DNA of 16,551 bases from Parcubacteria group bacterium CG_4_9_14_0_2_um_filter_35_11 (GTDB lineage: Bacteria; Patescibacteriota; Minisyncoccia; Minisyncoccales; GCA-002788555), in NCBI GenBank assembly GCA_002788555.1, contig PFRL01000054.1, positions 1-16,551 of the forward strand, read 5' to 3'. The notes beneath the pieces are model-generated. The model did not search any database. It had not been told where the DNA came from and saw only the letters and a program-made list of their open reading frames with translations. Of this stretch, positions 6,923-11,271 are shown piece by piece; position 1 is the stretch's first letter; each line of letters starts with the position of its first letter. The translations under genes were made by a program, and so were the position numbers.

Positions 6923-7516
6923 TTAGTTTTTTGGCTTAAAGAAAAGCAACTTTTTAGATAAGTTAAAGTTTAAAACTTTATCGAAGATTAAAGAAAAAAT
7001 CAAACTAAAGCTAGGAACGAAAATTAAAACTGAGATTAACTGATTTCTCAAAAAGGGCAAGCCAGCAATATAGCATTGGATTAAACCTTGGAAAGTCATT
7101 GGATACATTCCAGAAGTCAACCACCAACCAAAATTGGTATAGATATAAAAAAACAAAACAGAGATAATACCCATCGCTGTGATTTTTAAAAAGTAATATT
7201 TAGAATTTCTCTTTAAAAGAGCACCCAAAATACCAATTAAGATAAAAGCCGACCAAGTAAAAAAGTAAATTGGAGTGTTTCCAAGACGAAGTTCAGTTGG
7301 AGGGTTTCCCAAAGGAATATCAGAAAGAAAAATAATTGAAAGAGGAATAAAAATACTATAAAACCCACCGAAAAAAGAGCCAGAGAGCAGGGAAAAAGCA
7401 GTTATCGCCTCAAAATTGGGAAGGCTAATTTTTTCATTTAAAAAAATTCGAAAAATCACCCCAAAGAAAATAACAAAAACTGCTAAGATAATTTTTTTCT
7501 TATCTTTAAATATCAT
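6923..7516 (-). CDS. DUF6580/ECF S-component-like membrane protein, putative corrinoid importer
   Basis: A 197-residue, very hydrophobic protein with about six predicted membrane segments (roughly 8-27, 37-66, 82-101, 108-132, 142-152 and 158-180). It matches my recollection of the DUF6580 family, thought to resemble substrate-binding S components of ECF transporters: PNFEAITAFSLLSGSFFGG, PLSIIFLSDIPLG, YTNFGWWLTSGMYP and GLIQCYIAGLPFLRN. Cys148 is the only cysteine. No ECF ATPase or T component is in the window, so it would share one encoded elsewhere or act alone, as reported for BtuM-type S components. It lies between a transcobalamin-C-like protein (20-base gap) and dcd (5-base gap) behind a cobalamin riboswitch, which makes a corrinoid the likeliest cargo. 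The cargo is inferred from context only. Confidence 0.65.
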   Translation of the reverse strand: MIFKDKKKIILAVFVIFFGVIFRIFLNEKISLPNFEAITAFSLLSGSFFGGFYSIFIPLSIIFLSDIPLGNPPTELRLGNTPIYFFTWSAFILIGILGALLKRNSKYYFLKITAMGIISVLFFYIYTNFGWWLTSGMYPMTFQGLIQCYIAGLPFLRNQLISVLIFVPSFSLIFSLIFDKVLNFNLSKKLLFFKPKN

Positions 7517-7536
7517 ATAAAATTCTAAAATTTGGT

Positions 7537-7998
7537 TTAAAAAGCGGGGACTTCAAATCGCCATTCTATCTTATCACCCCCTTTTATTTCTTTTTTATCA
7601 GCGGCTACCTCTCCTAATTTATCATTCACCCAATATTGCCAGTATCTCCCGTCAGTCCCATTTTTAACTCCGTTAATACTTTCTATGAATACACCCATCC
7701 CAGGGTATATAGTTGATTTTACCTCAAAATCTTCTCTCTTGGCAAGTTCTTCCAGTAAAGAAAAAACTGTTGAATTTTTCTTTGGCGTTATCCGATAATT
7801 TTTAACCTCTCCCTTCTTTTTATTAATCGTGTACTCAACCGTTTTTTGGGAAAGTTCTTGCAGGGTTGCTTGATATCTTTCCTGACTAATTTTTACTTGT
7901 TTTTCCAAAGAAATCTCTCCAGAAATAAAAGAGAGGATAGAAAGAAAAATGAGAAAAACAAAAATTATTCCTATCCTTTTTAGATTTAATTTTGCCAT
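7537..7998 (-). CDS. Membrane-anchored DUF4430 (transcobalamin C-terminal-like) protein
   Basis: A 153-residue protein with one N-terminal hydrophobic segment (residues 9-26, after LNLKR), acting as signal anchor or signal peptide. There is no lipobox cysteine; the protein has no cysteine at all. Residues about 30-60 are a helical linker. Residues about 78-151 carry a DUF4430 domain: STVFSLLEELAKRE, YPGMGVFIESINGVKNG, GRYWQYWVND and KGGDKIEWRFE. This fold is related to the C-terminal domain of animal transcobalamin/intrinsic factor, which covers the corrinoid face. Being first after the cobalamin riboswitch, and next to a small S-component-like membrane protein, it is best read as an extracytoplasmic corrinoid-binding protein. 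DUF4430 also occurs in proteins without a known B12 role, so binding is inferred. Confidence 0.75.
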   Translation of the reverse strand: MAKLNLKRIGIIFVFLIFLSILSFISGEISLEKQVKISQERYQATLQELSQKTVEYTINKKKGEVKNYRITPKKNSTVFSLLEELAKREDFEVKSTIYPGMGVFIESINGVKNGTDGRYWQYWVNDKLGEVAADKKEIKGGDKIEWRFEVPAF

Positions 7999-8040
7999 AA
8001 TTTTAAAAATTTATTTTTGTCTTTTCGACCTTTAACTAAT

Positions 8041-8069
8041 AAAAAGACCGCCTTCTTCGAGCGGTTTTT
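8041..8069 (-). terminator. Riboswitch expression-platform terminator
   Basis: Read leftward, ACCGC (8065-8061) pairs with GCGGT (8051-8047), flanked by A-rich sequence and followed by CTTTTTATTA. It lies between the riboswitch aptamer and the first coding gene. Its ascending arm and loop include GCTCGAAGA (8062-8054), which can pair instead with TCTTCGAGC (8132-8124), a 9-base antiterminator. This marks it as conditional. Confidence 0.75.
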
Positions 8070-8078
8070 CTTTAGTAA

Positions 8079-8132
8079 TCCTAAAAAATTACTTTGAATA
8101 ATTTAGGACTCCAATCCCTCTTTGCTCGAAGA
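8079..8132 (-). promoter_or_regulatory. Antiterminator arm and spacer hairpin of the riboswitch leader
   Basis: TCTTCGAGC (8132-8124, read leftward) is the exact complement of GCTCGAAGA in the terminator arm. Between them TCCTAAA (8108-8102) pairs with TTTAGGA (8085-8079) plus further A/T pairs, forming a spacer hairpin that would bring the two antiterminator strands together. The first strand can alternatively fold locally, CTCTT with AAGAG. These exclusive pairings are the expected elements of a transcription-attenuation switch. Confidence 0.6.
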
Positions 8133-8153
8133 GAAAATTAGAATTTTTGATAA

Positions 8154-8244
8154 AAACAGTATTCGGGCTTCCGAGCACATAAAACATTATGTGCTTGGTT
8201 TACCGTTGCGGCACAGTGCCGGAATGAACCGGACTTTCCTGTTT
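8154..8244 (-). promoter_or_regulatory. Cobalamin riboswitch aptamer (compact form)
   Basis: The minus-strand leader of about 91 bases carries the B12-box pattern. AAACAG (8244-8239) pairs with CTGTTT (8159-8154) as closing stem P1. Then come GGAAAGTCCGG, a CCGG/CCGG stem over TTCATT, and GGCACTGTGCCGCAACGG, matching the conserved region normally read as GCxGxCCCGCAACxG. A 9-pair hairpin, AGCACATAA/TTATGTGCT (8195-8187 with 8182-8174), follows, then GGAAGCCCGAATACTG, matching the conserved 3' segment. The usual GGTGxAAxTCC loop is one base shorter and reads GGTTCATTCC. The small peripheral region suggests a compact class. It sits directly behind a consensus promoter and ahead of an antiterminator/terminator, and would control the DUF4430-to-thyA operon in response to corrinoid. 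Confidence 0.88.
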
Positions 8245-8249
8245 CTTTT

Positions 8250-8277
8250 ATTTTAGAAGATATTGTATTTTTGTCAA
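8250..8277 (-). promoter_or_regulatory. Sigma70-type promoter for the riboswitch operon
   Basis: Read leftward, a perfect TTGACA (8277-8272), a 16-base spacer and TAAAAT (8255-8250). The predicted start of transcription is near 8243, exactly where the riboswitch closing stem begins. The -35 box lies four bases past the rplK stop codon. Confidence 0.8.
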
Positions 8278-8280
8278 ATA

Positions 8281-8703
8281 TTAACCTTCGATTATAATTC
8301 CCATTGACTTGGCTATTCCTTCAATAATCTTCCTTACTTTCTTAATGTCATTAGTATTTAAATCTTTCATCTTTATTTTAGCTATCTCGTCAACCTGTTT
8401 TATAGTAACCTTTCCTACTTTATTTTTTGATGGTTCGCCCGATCCTTTTTTGATCCCGGCTGCTTTCTTTAATAAAAAAGTAACCGGTGGAGTTTTTAAT
8501 TTAAACTCGAAGGTTCTATCTCCAAAAATAGTAATCTCAACAGGAATAAGATCACTCCCTTTCTCTTTTGTAGCTTCGTTAAATTTTTGACAGAATTCAA
8601 TTATATTCAAGCCATGCTGTCCCAAAGTAGGACCAACGGGTGGCGCAGGATTGGCTTTGCCAGCCGGAATTTGAAGTTTTACAATAGCTTTAATTGTTTT
8701 CAT
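8281..8703 (-). CDS. rplK: Large-subunit ribosomal protein uL11
   Basis: Ribosomal protein L11, which binds the GTPase-centre region of 23S rRNA. The 140 residues match the usual length. The N-terminal domain has KLQIPAGKANPAPPVGPTLG, with the proline-rich hinge and GQHGLNIIEFCQKFN. The C-terminal RNA-binding domain has TPPVTFLLKKAAGIKKGSG and ends GIAKSMGIIIEG. A GAGG element four bases before the ATG serves as ribosome-binding site. It is third in secE-nusG-rplK. rplA (uL1), which normally follows rplK, is absent: four bases after the stop begins the promoter of the cobalamin riboswitch. No terminator separates them, so the riboswitch terminator may also end this transcript. Confidence 0.97.
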   Translation of the reverse strand: MKTIKAIVKLQIPAGKANPAPPVGPTLGQHGLNIIEFCQKFNEATKEKGSDLIPVEITIFGDRTFEFKLKTPPVTFLLKKAAGIKKGSGEPSKNKVGKVTIKQVDEIAKIKMKDLNTNDIKKVRKIIEGIAKSMGIIIEG

Positions 8704-8715
8704 AAAACCTCGAAT

Positions 8716-8757
8716 TTACGAATATATACTAATGTACTAATATTCGTATATTCGTAA
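8716..8757. repeat. Perfect 11-base inverted repeat between nusG and rplK
   Basis: TTACGAATATA (8716-8726) and TATATTCGTAA (8747-8757) are exact inverted copies around a 20-base spacer, with a further ATATTCG inside. There is no T-run of terminator type. The ACGAAT core recurs in the GCGAAT/ACGAAT cluster inside gatB, so this may be an intergenic member of the same dispersed repeat. It would form a hairpin in the nusG-rplK mRNA. Confidence 0.55.
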
Positions 8758-8778
8758 TAATTTGTAATTTTGTAGTGA

Positions 8779-9324
8779 TTAAATCTTCTTTATCTGCAAA
8801 GAATCAAGCTCTACGGGCGTATCTCGTCCAAACATATTTATTAAGACCTTTATTTTTCCTCTCTCTTCATCAATTTCCGAAATTTTTCCATCAAAATCTT
8901 TAAACGGTCCATCAACAACTTTTACTAAATCTCCAATTTTGACATCAATCTTATATTCAGGCTCTTTTTTACCCATCCTCGTCTGAAGGGTTTCTATCTC
9001 TTCTTTTTGAATAGGAATAGGGGTGGTGCCGGCACCAATAAAACCGGTAACTCGGGGGGTATTCCTGACTACATACCAAGAATCATCGGTAACAACCATC
9101 TCGACTAAAACATACCCCGGGTAGATTTTTTCCTCAACGATCTCTTTCTTACCTGCTCTTATTTTAATTTTCTTTTCTTTGGGGACAATTACGTTAAAAA
9201 TCTTATCTTCCATTTCCATAGATTCAATTCGCTGTTTTAAATTACGACCAACAGCTTCTTCATAGCCAGAGTAAGTGTGGATTGCGTACCAGTTTCTCCC
9301 TTGTTGAATTTGTTGGCGAGGCAT
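8779..9324 (-). CDS. nusG: Transcription termination/antitermination factor NusG
   Basis: Binds RNA polymerase near the clamp and links transcription to Rho or the ribosome. The chosen start is the ATG at 9324 (MPRQQIQQGRNWYAIHTYSGYE, 181 residues), because GGAGGA lies six bases before it; an in-frame GTG at 9351 is upstream of that ribosome-binding site and unlikely. The N-terminal NGN domain spans about 10-110 (WYAIHTYSGYE, KIYPGYVLVEM, WYVVRNTPRVTGFIG). The C-terminal KOW domain spans about 128-181 (GDLVKVVDGPFKDFDGKI, VLINMFGRDTPVELD). The ribosome-binding site is trapped in an 8-pair hairpin, suggesting translational control. The gene lies between secE and rplK as in most bacteria. Confidence 0.97.
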   Translation of the reverse strand: MPRQQIQQGRNWYAIHTYSGYEEAVGRNLKQRIESMEMEDKIFNVIVPKEKKIKIRAGKKEIVEEKIYPGYVLVEMVVTDDSWYVVRNTPRVTGFIGAGTTPIPIQKEEIETLQTRMGKKEPEYKIDVKIGDLVKVVDGPFKDFDGKISEIDEERGKIKVLINMFGRDTPVELDSLQIKKI

Positions 9325-9330
9325 AATTTT

Positions 9331-9359
9331 TCCTCCAGAATTGTTATTCACTTCTGGAG
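9331..9359 (-). promoter_or_regulatory. nusG ribosome-binding site enclosed in a hairpin
   Basis: Read leftward, CTCCAGAA (9359-9352) pairs exactly with TTCTGGAG (9340-9333) around an 11-base loop. The GGAG of this stem is the first part of the nusG Shine-Dalgarno GGAGGA (9336-9331). Folding would block initiation, while ribosomes finishing secE at 9365 would reach the foot of the hairpin, so coupling or a bound regulator could open it. Confidence 0.6.
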
Positions 9360-9364
9360 ATATT

Positions 9365-9577
9365 CTATCTTATTTTAATAATTTTGCCTATTAGCCAAGT
9401 AATAATCGCATCTAAGCCTCCAAGGTAAATAGCGATAATGGCTGAAAATCCAATGACAATTAAAGTATTAATCAGTGTCTGCTTTTTAGTAGGCCAGCTA
9501 ACCTTTTTTATTTCTCTTTTGACGTCAGAAAAAAAAGATTTTATCGAATGAAAGATATTTTTAATTCTCATACACAT
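9365..9577 (-). CDS. secE: Preprotein translocase subunit SecE
   Basis: Small essential subunit of the SecYEG channel in the inner membrane. The 70-residue form has one membrane segment (about 36-64), as in most bacteria other than enterics. The family signature is the amphipathic helix and hinge FFSDVKREIKKVSWPTKKQ (Trp28-Pro29) before the membrane helix. Two ATG codons are possible, at 9577 and 9571 (MCMRIK). The upstream one is 8 bases from the foot of a leader hairpin, and neither has a clear ribosome-binding site. It is first in secE-nusG-rplK, with a strong promoter about 35-60 bases upstream. No tRNA-Trp or rpmG precedes it, unlike many bacteria. Confidence 0.95.
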   Translation of the reverse strand: MCMRIKNIFHSIKSFFSDVKREIKKVSWPTKKQTLINTLIVIGFSAIIAIYLGGLDAIITWLIGKIIKIR

Positions 9578-9580
9578 GGT

Positions 9581-9604
9581 TTTAAAAACTCCCCGAAGGG
9601 GAAT
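9581..9604 (-). promoter_or_regulatory. Leader hairpin with short T-run before secE
   Basis: In the secE leader, AATTCCCC pairs with GGGGAGTT around TTC (an alternative fold gives a cUUCGg tetraloop), followed by TTTAAAACC and the secE ATG. It begins close to the predicted transcription start. It resembles a weak terminator placed as an attenuator, or a 5' stabilising hairpin. The T-run is short, so strong termination is not expected. Confidence 0.4.
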
Positions 9605-9611
9605 TAATTAA

Positions 9612-9639
9612 AGTATAGATAAGTTTCTGAAAAAGTCAA
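9612..9639 (-). promoter_or_regulatory. Sigma70-type promoter for secE-nusG-rplK
   Basis: Read leftward, TTGACT (9639-9634), a 16-base spacer and TATACT (9617-9612). It starts six bases after the T-run of the preceding gene's terminator. Predicted transcription start is near 9605. Confidence 0.75.
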
Positions 9640-9645
9640 TCTTTC

Positions 9646-9669
9646 AAAAAAGCGCCTCGAAAAAGGCGC
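9646..9669 (-). terminator. Intrinsic terminator after the small membrane-protein gene
   Basis: Read leftward, GCGCCT (9669-9664) pairs with AGGCGC (9657-9652) around a six-base loop and is followed by six T (9651-9646). It is GC-rich, compact and 7 bases past the preceding stop: a textbook Rho-independent terminator. Confidence 0.85.
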
Positions 9670-9675
9670 CACATC

Positions 9676-9903
9676 TTAGGAAGGGGTTTTAAATGTGCGA
9701 TATATCTCATTCTCTCGATGGCGCTGAGTTTTTGCTCCGTAGGCCACTAGTATTATTCCTGCGCTTATCAAAAGAATCCCTACACCGAGGGACTCGAGAG
9801 ACAGAGGAAGAGCTTCTTGTAAGATGGCTACCAATACCGTCAGTCCTGCAACCACTAAAATAAATCCCAGAAACGTCTGGAATAATATATCTGAGTCCGT
9901 CAT
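9676..9903 (-). CDS. Small two-helix membrane protein of unknown function
   Basis: A 75-residue protein I do not recognise. Two hydrophobic helices (about 10-29 and 36-56) are joined by QEALPLSLESLG, with a basic cytoplasmic-type tail, KTQRHRENEIYR. The second helix is rich in glycine and isoleucine (GVGILLISAGIILVAYG). The evidence that it is real is a strong Shine-Dalgarno GGAGGT four bases before the ATG, one of the best in this window, and a strong terminator right after the stop. It is a one-gene unit, divergent from dprA and upstream of secE. A different frame over the same bases (9707-9928) would be 73 codons but has arginine/serine-rich composition and no such start signal. Confidence 0.7.
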   Translation of the reverse strand: MTDSDILFQTFLGFILVVAGLTVLVAILQEALPLSLESLGVGILLISAGIILVAYGAKTQRHRENEIYRTFKTPS

Positions 9904-9961
9904 TACACCTCCGTTGGAGATTTACCATATTGCTTTATTTTTTTTCAAGGGCTTTTGGTAA

Positions 9962-9995
9962 ACCCCGTTAGAAAAAAGAGGGGTTCTAACGGGGT
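9962..9995. repeat. Perfect 12-base inverted repeat between divergent genes
   Basis: ACCCCGTTAGAA (9962-9973) and TTCTAACGGGGT (9984-9995) are exact inverted copies around AAAAGAGGGG. No T-run follows on either strand, so it is not an ordinary terminator. It lies between the divergent membrane-protein gene and dprA. It could be an operator-like palindrome or a structured leader. The GGGG of the loop could also pair with the CCCC of the left arm, so two folds compete. Confidence 0.65.
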
Positions 9996-10030
9996 AAACT
10001 TGCTATTTATAAAAGAAAAAATTATTATTT

Positions 10031-10036
10031 TATAAT
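10031..10036 (+). promoter_or_regulatory. Candidate -10 box for dprA
   Basis: A perfect TATAAT 17 bases before the dprA ATG, in an A/T-rich stretch. No recognisable -35 hexamer lies at 16-18 bases. Transcription would begin near 10043, leaving about ten leader bases and no Shine-Dalgarno sequence, so dprA may be translated from a nearly leaderless message. Confidence 0.45.
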
Positions 10037-10052
10037 TGTCGAGTTATCGAAT

Positions 10053-11126
10053 ATGGACGAAAATCAACGAAAATATTTGCATGCTTTAAATATCGTTCTT
10101 GGGGCAAGTCCAGAAAGATTAATGAAAATCCTTTCAACTTTCCCATTTTCCCAGGACGCCTTTAATATTTCTCAGATAGAATTAGAAAAATTAAATTTCC
10201 AAAAAGAGACAATAGATGCTTTTTTAAAAAGAAAGGAGAGAATTGAGGTTGAGAAAGAGTGGCAGAGACTTAAAAAAGAGGATATAAGACTGGTTGTAAA
10301 GGAAGACGAGGAATATCCAGAAGTTTTAAGAGAAATAGCAAAACCACCTATTTTGCTTTATATTAAAGGTAAGCTTTTGCCAGGAGAGAAATATTTGGCT
10401 TGCGTCGGTACAAGATGGCCATCCGATTATGGAAAGATGGTTACGCCGGAAATTGTGGGAGATTTAGCTGAGACAGATTTTACTATTGCCTCGGGAATGG
10501 CACGGGGCATCGATACCCTTGCTCACAAAACGGCTCTTTCCCACGAAAAAAGAACAGTAGCGGTAGTAGGAAATGGACTGGATATTATTTTTCCTCCCGA
10601 AAATCAAAAATTAGCAAAAGAGATTGAAGAGGAAGGAGCGATAATTTCTGAATTTCCTTTGGAGACTCCTCCTTTAAAATATAACTTCCCTTTAAGAAAC
10701 AGGATTATTGCCGGAATGTCCTTAGGAACTTTAGTAATTGAGGGCTCAGAAAAAAGTGGTGCCCTCATTACAGCAAATTTAGCCCTCGAGGAAGGAAGAG
10801 AAGTTTTTGCTATTCCCGGTCCTATCTATTCAAGAATGTCCAAGGGGCCCAATAATTTAATTAAGCAAGGCGCTCAGCCAGTAACCCAGGTAAGTGATAT
10901 CTTGACAGTTTTTAATTTAGAAGCAGTCACTAAAGAAAAGGAAATAAAAGGCGAAACAAAAGAGGAGAATCTAATTATAGAAGTCCTCAAAAAAGAACCG
11001 GCTCAAGTTGAGAATCTAATAAAGGAAACCGGACTAGATATATCTAAAATAAATTCCAGTTTAATATTGATGGAAATAAAAGGAAAAATTAAAAGAAGTG
11101 GGAATCAATATTTCATAAATTGTTAA
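10053..11126 (+). CDS. dprA: DNA processing protein DprA (Smf)
   Basis: Binds incoming single-stranded DNA during natural transformation and loads RecA. The 357-residue protein has an N-terminal helical region (1-80), then the Rossmann-like DprA domain (about 85-290): VGTRWPSDYG, ASGMARGIDTLAHKTAL, VVGNGLDIIFPPENQ, FPLRNRIIAGMS, GSEKSGALITANLALEEGREVFAIPGP and KGPNNLIKQGAQPV. A winged-helix-like C-terminal domain (about 305-355) follows an acidic linker. All family blocks are intact. It is the first gene of dprA-topA-comF, a pairing of DNA uptake and topology genes common in Patescibacteria. The stop at 11124-11126 is followed 10 bases later by a decayed topA start. Confidence 0.96.
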   Translation: MDENQRKYLHALNIVLGASPERLMKILSTFPFSQDAFNISQIELEKLNFQKETIDAFLKRKERIEVEKEWQRLKKEDIRLVVKEDEEYPEVLREIAKPPILLYIKGKLLPGEKYLACVGTRWPSDYGKMVTPEIVGDLAETDFTIASGMARGIDTLAHKTALSHEKRTVAVVGNGLDIIFPPENQKLAKEIEEEGAIISEFPLETPPLKYNFPLRNRIIAGMSLGTLVIEGSEKSGALITANLALEEGREVFAIPGPIYSRMSKGPNNLIKQGAQPVTQVSDILTVFNLEAVTKEKEIKGETKEENLIIEVLKKEPAQVENLIKETGLDISKINSSLILMEIKGKIKRSGNQYFINC

Positions 11127-11136
11127 TTTTAAAGGT

Positions 11137-11244
11137 ATGAATTTAGTTATTGTTGAATCGCCAACAAAAGTCCCAAAAATGTTCCCGCGTTGCGAGATAA
11201 CATTTCCGAGGATCCGCGATTTTGCTATCAAATCGAAGATTTGA
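11137..11244 (+). pseudogene. Decayed second copy of the topA start (11 codons kept)
   Basis: An AAAGGT ribosome-binding site at 11131-11136 leads straight to an ATG at 11137. The first 11 codons encode MNLVIVESPTK, nearly identical to the MNLIIVESPTK that starts topA at 11272. The nucleotide match is only 25 of 33; seven of the 11 codons differ, six of them synonymously and the other a Val/Ile change. After the AAA codon the similarity ends abruptly at 11170, and the frame runs into unrelated sequence to a TGA at 11242-11244. This looks like the residue of an older topA copy, or of a gene replacement, not a fresh tandem duplication. Confidence 0.7.
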
Positions 11245-11257
11245 AAAAAATCGGGAC
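11170..11257. repeat. Possible 88-base inserted element before topA
   Basis: Begins GTCCC and ends GGGAC (5-base terminal inverted repeats) with A-rich flanks on both sides. Inside is an exact palindrome, CAAATC-GAA-GATTTG, and sequence with CG-rich words (CCGCG, GATCCGCG) unlike the surrounding coding DNA. It separates the decayed topA start from the working one. No coding content. The identification as a mobile repeat is tentative. Confidence 0.35.
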
Positions 11258-11271
11258 AAAAACAATTTTCT

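Noticed and set aside
8309..8590. Plus-strand 93-codon hydrophobic frame opposite rplK
   Set aside because: Antisense shadow of a fully conserved ribosomal protein gene.
9325..9351. GTG at 9351 as start of NusG
   Set aside because: It lies inside the hairpin loop region and upstream of GGAGGA, which points to the ATG at 9324.
9707..9928. 73-codon minus-strand frame over the small membrane protein
   Set aside because: Arginine/serine-rich composition with no fold, while the competing frame has membrane helices and GGAGGT at the right distance.
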